The translations under genes and the position numbers were made by a program. 33,749 nt of DNA from Claveliimonas monacensis (GTDB lineage: Bacteria; Bacillota; Clostridia; Lachnospirales; Lachnospiraceae). The notes beneath the pieces are model-generated. The model was not told the origin of the DNA and did not search any database. It saw nothing but the letters and a program-made list of their open reading frames with translations. Shown in pieces: positions 14,090 to 24,140 of the stretch. The stretch lies in the NCBI RefSeq assembly GCF_014982975.1, contig NZ_JADCKL010000017.1, positions 1 to 33,749 on the forward strand, read 5' to 3'. How positions within the stretch are numbered: the first letter of the stretch is position 1; every line of letters starts with the position of its first letter.

Positions 14090-15268
14090 ATGAAGGAACT
14101 GGAACTGAAATACGGATGTAACCCAAACCAGAAGCCGTCCAGAATATACATGGCGGACGGAAGCGAGCTTCCCATCACCGTGCTGAACGGGAAGCCGGGA
14201 TATATTAATTTCCTTGACGCCTTTAACGGCTGGCAGCTTGTGAAGGAGTTAAAGGAGGCTACCGGCCTTCCGGCGGCAACATCCTTCAAGCACGTTTCAC
14301 CGGCAGGTGCGGCTGTGGGACTGCCTCTCTCAGACACCCTGGCAAAGATCTACTGGGTGGATGACTTGGGAGAACTCTCTCCCCTTGCCTGTGCCTACGC
14401 CAGAGCCAGAGGCGCGGACAGAATGTCCTCTTTCGGAGATTTTATCTCCCTCTCCGATGTCTGCGACGTGGATACAGCCCGTCTGATCAAGCGGGAAGTG
14501 TCTGACGGCGTCATTGCCCCGGGATACGAGCCCGAGGCGCTGGAGATCTTAAAGCAGAAGAAAAAAGGCAACTACAATGTGATCCAGATCGATCCGGACT
14601 ACGTGCCGGCGGCCCTGGAGCACAAGGAAGTGTACGGCGTCACCTTTGAGCAGGGCAGAAATGAGCTCCACATTGGGGATGACTTCTTCGACAACATTGT
14701 GACAGAGAACAAGGAGATGACAAAAGAGGCGAAGATCGACCTTGCCATTGCCATGATCACGCTGAAATACACCCAGTCCAACTCCGTCTGCTACGTGAAA
14801 GACGGACAGGCCATCGGCATCGGGGCAGGACAGCAGTCCCGCATCCACTGTACAAGGCTGGCCGGACAGAAGGCGGACAACTGGTGGCTGCGCCAGTCCC
14901 CGAAGGTTATGAACCTGCAGTTCCTGGATAAGATCGGCCGGGCCGACAGGGACAATGCCATCGACCTGTACATCGGCGACGAGTACATGGACGTGCTGGA
15001 AGAAGGAAAGTGGCAGCAGACCTTCAAGGTGAAGCCGGAAGTGTTCACAAGGGAGGAGAAACGGGAGTGGCTTGACAAGATGACAGACGTGGCTCTCGGC
15101 TCCGACGCTTTCTTCCCATTTGGCGACAACATTGAGAGGGCTTACAAGAGCGGCGTGAAGTATGTGGCTCAGCCGGGCGGATCTGTCCGGGATGACAATG
15201 TCATCGAGGCGTGCAACAGCCACGACATGGTGATGGCTTTCACAGGTATCCGCCTGTTCCATCACTAG
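14090..15268 (+). CDS. purH: AICAR formyltransferase (stand-alone PurH transformylase domain)
   Basis: 392 aa; ATG after GGAGGGATAAGAA. Transfers a formyl group from 10-formyl-THF to AICAR. The catalytic segment FKHVSPAGAAVG carries the Lys-His pair of the family, and SVCYVKDGQAIGIGAGQQSRIHC plus the terminal PGGSVRDDNVIEACN are conserved transformylase blocks. Usual bifunctional PurH is about 510-530 aa; here the N-terminal IMP cyclohydrolase part is absent and replaced by the separate PurO-type gene upstream. Expected to work together with it in purine synthesis. Confidence 0.9.
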   Translation: MKELELKYGCNPNQKPSRIYMADGSELPITVLNGKPGYINFLDAFNGWQLVKELKEATGLPAATSFKHVSPAGAAVGLPLSDTLAKIYWVDDLGELSPLACAYARARGADRMSSFGDFISLSDVCDVDTARLIKREVSDGVIAPGYEPEALEILKQKKKGNYNVIQIDPDYVPAALEHKEVYGVTFEQGRNELHIGDDFFDNIVTENKEMTKEAKIDLAIAMITLKYTQSNSVCYVKDGQAIGIGAGQQSRIHCTRLAGQKADNWWLRQSPKVMNLQFLDKIGRADRDNAIDLYIGDEYMDVLEEGKWQQTFKVKPEVFTREEKREWLDKMTDVALGSDAFFPFGDNIERAYKSGVKYVAQPGGSVRDDNVIEACNSHDMVMAFTGIRLFHH

Positions 15269-15275
15269 AAAATAG

Positions 15276-15304
15276 TTGTATATTTGAAGAAAACGCAGTA
15301 TAAT
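15276..15304 (+). promoter_or_regulatory. Promoter of glmM
   Basis: TTGTAT (15276-15281), 17-bp spacer, perfect TATAAT (15299-15304). Confidence 0.65.
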
Positions 15305-15315
15305 ATACGAGGGAA

Positions 15316-15350
15316 TGGCCGATTGTGCAAAAAAAACGGACAATCGGCCA
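15316..15350 (+). promoter_or_regulatory. Strong hairpin in the glmM leader
   Basis: Perfect 11-bp inverted repeat TGGCCGATTGT (15316-15326) and ACAATCGGCCA (15340-15350), loop of 13 bases containing eight A, followed by AAATTTT. It lies between the promoter and the ribosome site AAGGAG. It may stabilise the mRNA 5' end or act as an attenuator; it could also serve as the terminator of purH. The catalytic core of a glmS-type ribozyme was not recognised. Confidence 0.6.
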
Positions 15351-15381
15351 AAATTTTAGCTGTGATAAGGAGATAATTCAA

Positions 15382-16731
15382 ATGGGAAAATATTTTGGAA
15401 CAGACGGTTTCCGCGGAGAAGCCAACGAAGTCCTGACTGTGGAGCATGCCTTCAAGGTGGGGCGTTTCCTGGGATGGTACTATGGCCAGGATCACAAGGC
15501 CAGAGTTGTCATTGGAAAAGACACAAGGCGCAGCAGCTACATGTTTGAGTATGCGCTGGCAGCAGGACTGACTGCTTCAGGTGCGGACGCATTCCTTCTC
15601 CATGTGACCACTACTCCCAGTGTGTCCTACGTGACAAGGACAGAGAATTTTGACTGCGGGATTATGATCTCCGCCAGCCACAACCCGTTTTACGACAATG
15701 GGATCAAGGTGATCAACGGGAAAGGACATAAGCTGGAGGCTGAAGTAGAGGAGAAGATCGAGGCGTACATCGACGGGGAGATAGGAGAACTGCCCCTGGC
15801 AAAGAGAGACCAGATCGGCCGCACGACAGACTACGTGGCCGGAAGAAACCGCTATGTAGGCTATCTTATTTCTCTTGCCACCCGGTCTTTTGAGGGGATC
15901 AAGGTAGGACTGGACTGTTCCAACGGAAGTGCGTTTATGATCGCCAAGAGCGTGTATGATGCGCTGGGCGCCAAGACCTATGTGATCAACAATGAGCCAA
16001 ATGGTCTGAATATCAATCTGAACTGCGGTTCCACCCATATAGATGTGCTGAAAAAATATGTGAAGGACAATGGCCTGGATGTGGCCTTTGCCTTTGACGG
16101 CGATGCGGACCGCTGCATTGCTGTGGATGAGAACGGCAACGAGGTGAACGGGGATCTGATCCTTTACATCTGCGGGAAATACATGAAAGAAAACGGCCGG
16201 CTCAACGGGGATACTATTGTCACCACCATTATGTCCAATCTGGGTCTTTACAAGGCCTGCGACAAGGCGGGACTGAAGTATGAGAAGACGGCTGTGGGAG
16301 ACAAATACGTATACGAAAATATGGTAAAGAACAACTTCTCTCTGGGCGGAGAGCAGTCAGGACATATCATTTTCAGCAAACATGCCACAACCGGAGATGG
16401 CATTCTTACTTCTCTTATGGTTATGGAAGTCATGCTGGAGAAGAAGATGAGTCTTGCCAAGCTGACAGAGGAGGTTAAGATCTATCCTCAGCTTCTCAAG
16501 AATGTCCGCGTAACTGACAAGAAGACAGCCCGTGAGAACCCGGCTGTAGTAAAAGCTGTGGAGGAAGTGACGAAGGCTCTCGGAGACGACGGCCGGATTC
16601 TTGTGCGCGAGAGCGGTACAGAGCCGGTGATCCGCGTCATGGTGGAGGCAGAGACAGATGAGCTCTGCGAGAAGTATGTGGACCAGGTTGTGGATGTGAT
16701 GCATGCGGAAAACCTGGCTGTGGAGGCATGA
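15382..16731 (+). CDS. glmM: Phosphoglucosamine mutase
   Basis: 449 aa, started at the ATG behind AAGGAGATAATTCAA, not the in-frame upstream codon at 15325, which lies inside the leader hairpin. Interconverts glucosamine 6- and 1-phosphate on the route to UDP-GlcNAc for peptidoglycan. Family motifs: MGKYFGTDGFRG at the N-terminus, active-site phosphoserine loop ISASHNPFYDNGIK, metal loop FDGDADRC, sugar-binding GEQSGH and phosphate-binding RESGTEPVIRVM. Length is that of GlmM. Monocistronic by its own promoter and terminator. Confidence 0.9.
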   Translation: MGKYFGTDGFRGEANEVLTVEHAFKVGRFLGWYYGQDHKARVVIGKDTRRSSYMFEYALAAGLTASGADAFLLHVTTTPSVSYVTRTENFDCGIMISASHNPFYDNGIKVINGKGHKLEAEVEEKIEAYIDGEIGELPLAKRDQIGRTTDYVAGRNRYVGYLISLATRSFEGIKVGLDCSNGSAFMIAKSVYDALGAKTYVINNEPNGLNINLNCGSTHIDVLKKYVKDNGLDVAFAFDGDADRCIAVDENGNEVNGDLILYICGKYMKENGRLNGDTIVTTIMSNLGLYKACDKAGLKYEKTAVGDKYVYENMVKNNFSLGGEQSGHIIFSKHATTGDGILTSLMVMEVMLEKKMSLAKLTEEVKIYPQLLKNVRVTDKKTARENPAVVKAVEEVTKALGDDGRILVRESGTEPVIRVMVEAETDELCEKYVDQVVDVMHAENLAVEA

Positions 16732-16778
16732 TCTCCGAAAGAGAAAAACACGAAAAGAAAAGATACGTATGAGAAAAG

Positions 16779-16808
16779 ATGCGCCGCACATTTTGTGCGG
16801 CGCATTTT
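16779..16808 (+). terminator. Terminator after glmM
   Basis: Perfect 12-bp stem ATGCGCCGCACA / TGTGCGGCGCAT, three-base loop, then TTTT. Very stable. Confidence 0.8.
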
Positions 16809-16879
16809 CGTCTGTGAAAACGGATATACTAAATTTCGGCTGAATGCATTTTAAGATGAAGACAAGAAGGAGGAGCAGG

Positions 16880-18172
16880 ATGTTGTATCAGTATTTACCG
16901 ATCACAGACGTGTACGCGAGAGAAATCCTCGACTCCAGAGGAAATCCAACGATAGAGGTGGAAGTCCTTGCAGACGGGAAATATGTGGGCAGGGCCAGCG
17001 TCCCGTCGGGGGCCTCTACCGGACAGTATGAGGCAGTGGAACTGCGGGATCAGGAGGAGCGCTACGGGGGAAAAGGCGTAGAGCAGGCGGCAGACAATGT
17101 GAACGCCAGGATCGCCCCGGAGCTGGTAGGGAAAAATGTATTGGAGCAGATCCAGATCGATCAGCTGCTCACCCGTCTGGATGGCACAGAAAATAAAAGA
17201 AATCTGGGAGCCAACGCCATGCTGGGGGTGTCCATGGCGGCCGCCAGAGCCGCCGCGCAGGCCTTAGGGCAGCCGCTGTACGCCTACCTTGGAGGAGTTC
17301 ACGCCAGAACTCTGCCTGTCCCTATGATGAACATCATAAACGGGGGACGGCATGCGGACAACACGATAGATATACAGGAATTTATGATCATGCCCTGCGG
17401 CGCCTGCTGCTTTAAGGAGGGGCTGCGCATGTGCGCGGAAGTGTACCAGCATCTGAAAGGGCTGCTGAACAAACACGGATACAGTACAGCGGTGGGGGAC
17501 GAGGGCGGATTTGCTCCGGATATGAAAGATGCCGGGGAGGTCCTTGGCTTTATAACAGAGGCCGTCCAGCTGGCAGGCTATATCCCCGGGGAGGATGTGC
17601 GCATCGCCCTGGACGTGGCCGCCTCGGAGCTGTATGACAGAAAACTGAAGAAGTATGTGTTTGACGGTGAGAGCCGCAAGCACGGCTACAAGGTAACCCG
17701 GTCTGTGGAAGAGCTGATCGACTACTATGAAGAGCTGGCCAGCGACTATCCGGTGGTGTCCATCGAGGATCCCCTGGACGAGGAAGACTGGGACGGTTGG
17801 GAGCTTTTGACTGCCCGGCTGGAGCGGGATATGCAGCTGGTGGGGGATGACCTTTTTGTGACAAATACAAAAAGGCTCCGCAAGGGTATTGACCGTGATG
17901 TGGCAAACGCCATTCTCATCAAGGTCAACCAGATCGGAACCCTCACAGAGGCCTTTGATGCCATAGAGACGGCCCGCAGCGCAGGCTACAGGACCATCAT
18001 ATCCCACCGCTCCGGGGAGACGGAAGACGCCATGATCGCGGATATCGCAGTTGCCTTCAATGCCGGCCAGATCAAGACAGGGGCGCCCTGCCGGGCAGAG
18101 CGGACCGCCAAGTACAACCAGCTCCTGCGCATTGAGGAGAGGCTGGGGATGGCCGCCAGGTACGGCGTCTGA
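16880..18172 (+). CDS. eno: Enolase
   Basis: 430 aa, started at the ATG six bases after AAGGAGGA; an upstream in-frame start at 16844 lacks a site. Converts 2-phosphoglycerate to phosphoenolpyruvate in glycolysis. Motifs: [50 protein letters not shown], the metal ligands in [20 protein letters not shown] and GDDLFVTN, the catalytic Lys in [10 protein letters not shown], and the signature HRSGETED. All catalytic residues appear present. Two cysteine-rich positions (PCGACCF) are unusual for the family. It is convergent with the YeiH-type gene, with only one base between the stops and no clear terminator. Confidence 0.9.
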   Translation: MLYQYLPITDVYAREILDSRGNPTIEVEVLADGKYVGRASVPSGASTGQYEAVELRDQEERYGGKGVEQAADNVNARIAPELVGKNVLEQIQIDQLLTRLDGTENKRNLGANAMLGVSMAAARAAAQALGQPLYAYLGGVHARTLPVPMMNIINGGRHADNTIDIQEFMIMPCGACCFKEGLRMCAEVYQHLKGLLNKHGYSTAVGDEGGFAPDMKDAGEVLGFITEAVQLAGYIPGEDVRIALDVAASELYDRKLKKYVFDGESRKHGYKVTRSVEELIDYYEELASDYPVVSIEDPLDEEDWDGWELLTARLERDMQLVGDDLFVTNTKRLRKGIDRDVANAILIKVNQIGTLTEAFDAIETARSAGYRTIISHRSGETEDAMIADIAVAFNAGQIKTGAPCRAERTAKYNQLLRIEERLGMAARYGV

Positions 18173-18173
18173 C

Positions 18174-19208
18174 CTACCAGATGCCCAGTATGTGCTGCAG
18201 CACAAGGCTGACGGCAGTGATGCCGATCCAGCAGCACAGCCCCAGGAGGATAGGTTTTCCGCCGGTTTTGACCAGCTTGACAATGTTGGTGCTCAGGCCG
18301 ATGGCTGCCATGGCCAGGACGATAAAGAACTTACTCATCTCTTTGAGCGGTGAGAAGAAGTCTGCCGGCACACCGGCCAGGCTTGTGGCCGCGGTGGTGA
18401 TGACGGATGCAATGACAAAATAAATGATAAAGAAGGGGAAGATCTTCTTCAGGCTGACCGAGCTGCCTGCGGAAGATTTTTCCTTTTTTGCGCGGTAAAA
18501 TGCCAGCACCAGGGTGATGGGGATAATGGCCAGGGTTCGGGTCAGCTTTACGGTCACTGCCTTGTCCAGGGTGGCGCTCCCCAGGCCGAACATGGTGTCC
18601 CAGGTGGAAGCTGCCGCTGTCACGGAGGAGGTGTCGTTGATGGCCGTGCCGGCGAAGATGCCGAAGGCCTCCCCGCTTGTCTGGGAAAAGCCCAGCAGAT
18701 TTCCGAAGTGGGGGAAGAGGACAGCTGCCAGTACATTGAAGAAGAAGATCACGGAGATGGCCTGGGCCACTTCCTCATCGTCCGCGTCAATGACCGGGGC
18801 GGTGGCTGCGATGGCCGATCCCCCGCAGATGGAGGAACCTACACCTACAAGGGTGGAGATCTTTCCCGGGATGTGCATTACCTTGCTCAGGACAAAGGCA
18901 ATGACAAGGGAAGTGGTGATGGTGCAGATGATGATGGGGAGGGACTGGCGCCCGGTCTCCAGGATCACCGACAGGTTCAGGCCAAAGCCCAGGAGGATGA
19001 CCGCATACTGCAGGATTTTCTTGGAGCAGTAGTTTATGCCGTCCTGGAAGGCGGATTTGTCCTTGATAAAAAGTGTGACGATCATGCCCAGGATGATGGC
19101 GATGACCGGACCGCCGATGACGGGGAAGGCGAGCCCTGCGAACCAGGAAGGAACCGCGATGACGAGACAGAGCAGGAGCCCTTTTGTATTTTTGCTGAAA
19201 AATTCCAT
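18174..19208 (-). CDS. YeiH-family putative sulfate/organosulfonate-type exporter
   Basis: 344 aa, about ten membrane helices. The family (UPF0324) is annotated as putative sulfate exporter; the substrate is not experimentally settled. The conserved block [20 protein letters not shown], then [20 protein letters not shown] and the final [14 protein letters not shown] fit the family. The start ATG follows AGAGG on the minus strand. A LysR regulator is transcribed divergently from 19360, a pairing commonly found for YeiH genes, so it is the likely controller. Confidence 0.85.
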   Translation of the reverse strand: MEFFSKNTKGLLLCLVIAVPSWFAGLAFPVIGGPVIAIILGMIVTLFIKDKSAFQDGINYCSKKILQYAVILLGFGLNLSVILETGRQSLPIIICTITTSLVIAFVLSKVMHIPGKISTLVGVGSSICGGSAIAATAPVIDADDEEVAQAISVIFFFNVLAAVLFPHFGNLLGFSQTSGEAFGIFAGTAINDTSSVTAAASTWDTMFGLGSATLDKAVTVKLTRTLAIIPITLVLAFYRAKKEKSSAGSSVSLKKIFPFFIIYFVIASVITTAATSLAGVPADFFSPLKEMSKFFIVLAMAAIGLSTNIVKLVKTGGKPILLGLCCWIGITAVSLVLQHILGIW

Positions 19209-19359
19209 GATAAACCTCTTTTCTTTTTGGATGTCTTTTTGTTTATGTGCCTGCCAATAAATCTAGCACGGAGAAATAATAATGTAAAATTATAATAAAT
19301 TATGATATGATAAAATAAATTTATTAAATTGCTGTGGAATGGGAAGAAGGAGGGAGCTT
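19209..19359. promoter_or_regulatory. Divergent control region between the YeiH and LysR genes
   Basis: A 150-bp A/T-rich spacer. It contains a perfect 12-bp palindrome AATAAATTTATT (19314-19325), a TATAAT usable on each strand (minus 19289-19294, plus 19291-19296) and several ATAAT/ATTAT half-sites. This is the expected place for a LysR-type operator of T-N11-A form, but I cannot single out one site or a good -35. Confidence 0.45.
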
Positions 19360-20265
19360 ATGCTTGATTTCAGGATGGATACGTTTTTAGCGGTGTGCAG
19401 GCATATGAATTTTACAAAGGCAGCCCGGGAGCTGCACATCACCCAGCCGGCTGTCACCCAGCATATCCATTTCATTGAAAAAGAATACGGGATCCAGCTC
19501 TTTTCCTTTCAGGGCAAGAAGATCAGCCTCACCGGGGAGGGGCGCCGGCTTTTGGGGGCTGTGACCACCATGAAGCACGATGACATAGCGCTGCGGCGGA
19601 TGTTTGACGAGGAGAAGACGGGGGAAAGACAGCTGATCTTCGGCGTCACTATGACCATCGGAGAGTACGTGATCGGGAGATACCTGGCATCCTACATCCG
19701 CAGGCATCCGGCGACCAGGATACGTCTTTCCATTGCCAATACGGAAGAGCTTCTGGGAAAGCTGGACCGAGGGGAGATAGATTTTGCCCTGGTGGAGGGA
19801 TTTTTTGAGAAGAGGGACTATGATTTCCGGACTTTCCGTCGGGAACAGTACCTGGGAGTCTGTGCGCCCGGATTTCTGCAGCCCCAAGAGAAGCCCCGGA
19901 GTTTTCAGGATCTTTTCTCCAACACACTGATCACCAGGGAGCCGGGCTCCGGCACAAGGGAAGTACTGGAGAGAGCCCTCTCGGAGGAAGGCTGGGGAAT
20001 CGGAGATTTCGCCAACGTGGTGGAGATCAGCAACATGGGGGCCATCAAAATGATGGCGGAAGGCGGAGGCGGGATCGCCTTTCTCTACGAGGCGGCGGTG
20101 CGAGGGGAGCTGGAGAGAGGCTCCCTGGTTCAGGTCAGCCTGGAAGGTTTTCCGCGGTATCACGACTTTACGTTCATATGGAGGAAGAACAGCCTCTTTG
20201 CAGGCCAGTATATGGAACTGCTGGATGAGATGGCGGGGAGCGGGGCAGGACCTTTACAGATGTAA
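19360..20265 (+). CDS. LysR-family transcriptional regulator
   Basis: 301 aa; the ATG at 19360 follows AAGGAGGGAGC. The N-terminal winged helix-turn-helix spans about 5-62: FLAVCRHMNFTKAARELHITQPAVTQHIHFIEKEYG is the standard LysR recognition region. The remainder is a periplasmic-binding-like effector domain (FGVTMTIGEYVIGRYLASY, LDRGEIDFALVEG, PGSGTREVLERAL). The PGSGTRE segment is typical of the CysB/CysL/YeiE branch. Divergent placement suggests control of the YeiH-type permease. Inducer unknown. Confidence 0.9.
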   Translation: MLDFRMDTFLAVCRHMNFTKAARELHITQPAVTQHIHFIEKEYGIQLFSFQGKKISLTGEGRRLLGAVTTMKHDDIALRRMFDEEKTGERQLIFGVTMTIGEYVIGRYLASYIRRHPATRIRLSIANTEELLGKLDRGEIDFALVEGFFEKRDYDFRTFRREQYLGVCAPGFLQPQEKPRSFQDLFSNTLITREPGSGTREVLERALSEEGWGIGDFANVVEISNMGAIKMMAEGGGGIAFLYEAAVRGELERGSLVQVSLEGFPRYHDFTFIWRKNSLFAGQYMELLDEMAGSGAGPLQM

Positions 20266-20274
20266 AAAAATCCC

Positions 20275-20303
20275 TTGCCATACGGAGCGCCTTGTGCTAG
20301 AAT
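20275..20303 (+). promoter_or_regulatory. Promoter of secG
   Basis: TTGCCA (20275-20280), 17-bp spacer, TAGAAT (20298-20303), 31 bp upstream of the secG start. Confidence 0.65.
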
Positions 20304-20334
20304 AAATGTGGTTTATCCGCAGGAGGTGTTAACG

Positions 20335-20577
20335 GTGGAAATTTTAAAAGTGGTTTTAATGATCATATTTGCTATAGACTGTATTGCACTCACAATCATT
20401 ATTCTGATGCAGGAGGGCAAGCAGGCAGGACTGGGAACGATCGGAGGCATGGCCGACACATACTGGGGCCAGAATAAAGGACGTTCCATGGAAGGGGCGC
20501 TTGTGAAGTCTACCAAGTTCCTTGCCATTCTTTTTATTGTTCTGGCAGCAGTCCTGAACATGCAGGTATTTGCGTAA
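20335..20577 (+). CDS. secG: Preprotein translocase subunit SecG
   Basis: 80 aa from the GTG at 20335, which is spaced six bases from AGGAGGTG; the longer frame would start upstream within the promoter. SecG is the small accessory subunit of the SecYEG channel. Two membrane helices (about 3-22 and 57-77) flank the conserved cytoplasmic loop LMQEGKQAGLGTIGG. The central segment YWGQNKGRSMEGAL is typical of clostridial SecG. Its position ahead of rnr and smpB is a common Gram-positive order. Confidence 0.9.
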   Translation: MEILKVVLMIIFAIDCIALTIIILMQEGKQAGLGTIGGMADTYWGQNKGRSMEGALVKSTKFLAILFIVLAAVLNMQVFA

Positions 20578-20598
20578 AACGGGAAACGTACAAAAGCG

Positions 20599-20637
20599 GA
20601 ACACTCTTGTTTGCATAGACGGGAGTGTTCTTTTTTT
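20599..20637 (+). terminator. Terminator between secG and rnr
   Basis: Eight-base stem GAACACTC / GAGTGTTC with a 16-base loop, then seven T (20631-20637). Confidence 0.75.
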
Positions 20638-20720
20638 ATTCTGCGGGAAAGGCAGCGGCCTCCTGCGCAGAATAAAAGCCCTGTGCGGGGGCACACTTAC
20701 GACAGAAGGGAAGTGATGAG

Positions 20721-22922
20721 ATGGACGGGACATTTGAGAAGAGAAAGAAGATCATCTATGAATTTATCTGTGATGATTTCTATATACCCATGAAACAAAA
20801 GGAGATGGCAGCACTGCTCCAGGTGTCGAAAGAGCAGAGAGGGGAGCTTAAAGAAGTGCTGGACAGTCTGGTGGATGAGGGTAAGATCTACGTCAGCAAA
20901 AAGGGAAAATACTGCAAAGGAGAGGCGCAGACACTCACCGGCGTGTACCAGGCTCATCCCAGAGGATTTGGATTCGTCACTGTGGAAGGCCGGGAGGAGG
21001 ATATCTTCATCGGCGAAGATGACACGGGCGGCGCATTCCACGGCGACACGGTGGAAGTGGCGCTGACACGGGACGGAAGCCACAGAAGAGACGGCCACAG
21101 GCAGCGGCAGGAGGGACGTGTCGTAAAGATCCTGTCCAGGGGGATGACCACCCTGGTAGGTCTCTACGAAAAGACAAAGAAGAAGAACTACGGCTTTGTC
21201 ATCCCGGACAACCGGCGTTTTCTGGAAGATGTGTTTATTCCGGAGGGGAGAGACGGAGGAGCCGTGGACGGACATAAGGTGGTTGTGGAACTGACTTCCT
21301 ACGGTGGACCGGGAAGGAAGCCGGAGGGAAAGATCACGGAGATCCTGGGGCATGTCAATGACCCCGGAGTGGACATTATGTCCATTGTGCGGGGGAGCGA
21401 TCTGCCCTGTGAGTTCCCGGAAAAAGTTCTGAATCAGGCAGGCCGGGTTCCGGACCATATCAGCGAAGCGGATATGGCGGGCCGGAAAGATATAAGAGAC
21501 TGGCAGATGGTCACCATAGACGGGGAGGACGCCAAGGATCTGGACGACGCTGTCTCCCTGACAAAGGAGGGAGACAGGTACGTGCTGGGCGTCCACATCG
21601 CGGATGTGGCCAACTACGTGCAGGAGGGGAGCGCCCTGGACCGGGAGGCCTTAAAGAGAGGGACGAGCGTGTACCTGGCAGACCGGGTGATCCCCATGCT
21701 GCCCCACCGCCTGTCCAACGGGATCTGCTCCCTGAATGCGGGGGAGGACCGTCTGGCCTTAAGCTGCATCATGACCATCGATGAGAACGGCGATGTGACA
21801 GACCACGAGATCGCGGAGACCGTGATCCGGGTAGATCAACGGATGAGCTACACAGGAGTCAGCAGGATACTTAAAGGGGAGGACCCGGAGGCGATAGAAA
21901 AATATCAGGACGTAGTGCCCATGCTCGCGCAGATGGCTGAGCTCTCCGGCATACTCAGGGACAGAAGACACAGGAGAGGCTCCATTGATTTTGATTTTCC
22001 GGAGGCCAAGTTGATCCTGGACGAGAAAGGCCGGCCGGTGGAGATCAGGCCCTACGAGAGAAATGCGGCCACACGGCTGATCGAGGATTTTATGCTGCTG
22101 GCAAATGAGACCGTGGCGGAGGAGTATTTCTGGAGGGAAGTGCCTTTTCTCTACAGGACTCACGAGGCGCCGGATGAAGATAAGATGAAGACTCTGGCGG
22201 CCTTTATCAACAATTTTGGCTACACCATGCACATCGGCAGCCAGAAAGTGCCGCCTATGGAAATACAGAAACTCATGGGCAAGATCGAGGGCACGCCCCA
22301 GGAGGCTCTTATCAGCCGGCTGGCCCTGCGCTCCATGAAGCAGGCAAAGTACACGCCGGAAAATACCGGGCATTTTGGCCTGGCCGCCAAGTATTATGCC
22401 CATTTTACATCCCCCATCAGGCGGTATCCGGATCTCCAGATACACCGGATCATCAAGGATGACCTGCGGGGACGGCTGAACGGGAAGAAGATGGAGCACT
22501 ACGAAAAGATCCTGCCTGAGGTGGCAAAGCAGACCAGCCAGACAGAGCGCCGGGCAGAGGAGGCGGAGCGGGAGACCGTGAAGCTGAAAAAGGCGGAGTA
22601 CATGTCGCAGCACATTGGACAGGTCTTCGACGGGGTAGTCTCCAGTATCACCAAATGGGGCATGTACGTGGAGCTGCCCAACACAGTGGAGGGTCTGGTC
22701 CACGTGACAGCCATGAGTGATGACCACTATGAATATTATGAGGATCGATATGAGATGGTGGGCAGCCACACGGGCCGGGTCTACAAGCTGGGCCAGGAGA
22801 TCCGGGTGAAGGTGACCGGGGCGGACTGTCTGCAAAGGACGATAGATTTTGAGATCGTGAAGGAAGGAGAGCCGGAAGATGGCGAAAAAGAAGACAGACG
22901 GGAAGATGATTGCCAACAATAA
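20721..22922 (+). CDS. rnr: Ribonuclease R
   Basis: 733 aa; processive 3'-5' exoribonuclease able to degrade structured RNA, and in trans-translation it degrades the faulty mRNA with SmpB/tmRNA. Order: N-terminal helix-turn-helix (about 1-65), cold-shock domains ([31 protein letters not shown]), RNB catalytic domain with DAKDLDDAV (270-278, metal-binding D270, D273, D275, D276) and HIADVANYV, and a C-terminal S1 domain ([20 protein letters not shown]). The end overlaps the smpB start by 44 bases, so translation is coupled. Confidence 0.92.
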   Translation: MDGTFEKRKKIIYEFICDDFYIPMKQKEMAALLQVSKEQRGELKEVLDSLVDEGKIYVSKKGKYCKGEAQTLTGVYQAHPRGFGFVTVEGREEDIFIGEDDTGGAFHGDTVEVALTRDGSHRRDGHRQRQEGRVVKILSRGMTTLVGLYEKTKKKNYGFVIPDNRRFLEDVFIPEGRDGGAVDGHKVVVELTSYGGPGRKPEGKITEILGHVNDPGVDIMSIVRGSDLPCEFPEKVLNQAGRVPDHISEADMAGRKDIRDWQMVTIDGEDAKDLDDAVSLTKEGDRYVLGVHIADVANYVQEGSALDREALKRGTSVYLADRVIPMLPHRLSNGICSLNAGEDRLALSCIMTIDENGDVTDHEIAETVIRVDQRMSYTGVSRILKGEDPEAIEKYQDVVPMLAQMAELSGILRDRRHRRGSIDFDFPEAKLILDEKGRPVEIRPYERNAATRLIEDFMLLANETVAEEYFWREVPFLYRTHEAPDEDKMKTLAAFINNFGYTMHIGSQKVPPMEIQKLMGKIEGTPQEALISRLALRSMKQAKYTPENTGHFGLAAKYYAHFTSPIRRYPDLQIHRIIKDDLRGRLNGKKMEHYEKILPEVAKQTSQTERRAEEAERETVKLKKAEYMSQHIGQVFDGVVSSITKWGMYVELPNTVEGLVHVTAMSDDHYEYYEDRYEMVGSHTGRVYKLGQEIRVKVTGADCLQRTIDFEIVKEGEPEDGEKEDRREDDCQQ

Positions 22923-23352
22923 AAAGGCATATCACGATTATTTTATACTGGATACCTATGAGGCCGGCATTTCTCTGGCGGGGACGGAAGTCAAGTCCCT
23001 GCGCATGGGAAAATGCAGCATCAAGGAGTCATTTATCCGCATTGAGAACGGGGAAGTCTGGATATACGGCATGCACATCAGCCCCTATGAGAAGGGGAAT
23101 ATTTTCAACAAAGATCCGCTGCGGGTGCGCAAGCTCCTTCTCCACAAGTCGGAGATCAACAAGATGACAGGGAAGATGAAGGAGAAGGGGATTGCCATTG
23201 TGCCTCTAAAGGTTTATTTTAAAGGCAGCCTTGTGAAAGTGGAGATCGGTCTTGCCAGGGGTAAGAAACTCTACGACAAGAGGCAGGATATTGCCAAGAA
23301 GGACCAGAAGAGAGAGGCAGAACGGGAATTTAAGGTGCGAAACTTCGGATAG
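22879..23352 (+). CDS. smpB: SsrA-binding protein SmpB
   Basis: 157 aa; ATG after AAGGAGAGCCGGAAG within the end of rnr. SmpB binds tmRNA and guides it to stalled ribosomes. Typical blocks: [69 protein letters not shown], and the basic C-terminal tail [17 protein letters not shown]. Its RNA partner ssrA lies 2.2 kb downstream, separated by three genes. Confidence 0.95.
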   Translation: MAKKKTDGKMIANNKKAYHDYFILDTYEAGISLAGTEVKSLRMGKCSIKESFIRIENGEVWIYGMHISPYEKGNIFNKDPLRVRKLLLHKSEINKMTGKMKEKGIAIVPLKVYFKGSLVKVEIGLARGKKLYDKRQDIAKKDQKREAEREFKVRNFG

Positions 23353-23370
23353 GATATAGGAGGAAACGAT

Positions 23371-23637
23371 ATGGTACCTGTGAGTAAAGAGGAACTTAGG
23401 AAACTGGTCTCCCAGACGACGATCGAGACGTATGAGGAGCTGACGCCTCAGCTCATCCAGCTCATCCAGGAGACGAACGCGAAGACAGAGCTGACAGAAG
23501 CGCAGCGGCAGGATGAGATATCCCTTCACATGATGGGCTACATCAAGTCCTGCACCAATGAGATCATCATTGAGGTCCTTGCGGAGATCCTGGGATTGGA
23601 GGACGAGAAAAAGCCGGTGCACATAGGAGGAAAATAA
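23371..23637 (+). CDS. Small helical protein of unknown function
   Basis: 88 aa. Not recognised. ATG follows ATAGGAGGAAACGAT, a good ribosome site, and the gene is packed between smpB and a zinc-ribbon gene with 18-bp and 1-bp gaps, so it is very likely translated in that operon. Predicted mostly alpha-helical with many Glu/Gln/Thr; no Cys, no membrane segment, no signal peptide. The C-terminal KKPVHIGGK could be flexible. Confidence 0.65.
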   Translation: MVPVSKEELRKLVSQTTIETYEELTPQLIQLIQETNAKTELTEAQRQDEISLHMMGYIKSCTNEIIIEVLAEILGLEDEKKPVHIGGK

Positions 23638-23638
23638 G

Positions 23639-24109
23639 ATGGCATATTGTGTGAAGTGCGGAGCAAAGGTAGATGACGGGATACGGTACTGCCCATACTG
23701 CGGGGGCGAGATCCCTCTGGGTCAGGGACAGTACGATCAGCAGGGGCCTTATGACCAGACGAGGGAGGGGGCTTTTCACCCGGAGGATGTGAAGGCGAAC
23801 AAAGTGATGGCGGTTCTGTCTTACATAGGAATCCTAGTCCTGGTGCCTCTCCTTGCAGGAAATAAAAACTCAGAGTATCTGAGGCACCACATCAATCAGG
23901 GACTTGTGATATGGATCGGGAGCCTTCTGGCAGACATACTGTCCGGAGACAGCTTTCTGGGCTTTTCGCTCTTCTCCGTCTGGCCTCTTGAGATGGCAGG
24001 CGGCATCCTGAGCCTTGTGTGCTTCATCCTTATGATCGTGGGCATTGTGGATGCCTGCCGGGGTGTGAAAAGGGAGCTGCCCGTTGCGGGGGCTTTCAAA
24101 ATACTCTAG
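23639..24109 (+). CDS. Zinc-ribbon membrane protein (DUF4870-like)
   Basis: 156 aa; the ATG follows ATAGGAGGAAAATAAG. N-terminal zinc ribbon with C4, C7, C18 and C21 (CVKCG and CPYCGG), a Gly/Gln/Tyr-rich linker, then three membrane helices (about 54-74, 88-108 and 120-142) in a layout like DUF4870 proteins. Ends with ACRGVKRELPVAGAFKIL. Function is unknown. It is the last gene of the smpB cluster; no terminator is visible before the next promoter. Confidence 0.7.
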   Translation: MAYCVKCGAKVDDGIRYCPYCGGEIPLGQGQYDQQGPYDQTREGAFHPEDVKANKVMAVLSYIGILVLVPLLAGNKNSEYLRHHINQGLVIWIGSLLADILSGDSFLGFSLFSVWPLEMAGGILSLVCFILMIVGIVDACRGVKRELPVAGAFKIL

Positions 24110-24140
24110 TATGCATCCAGGTGTGATTGAATAATTTATC

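Noticed and set aside
17330-17420. Enolase as a degenerate paralogue because of GGRHADN and PCGACCF
   Set aside because: Catalytic and metal-binding motifs are all present, so there is no basis for calling it inactive.
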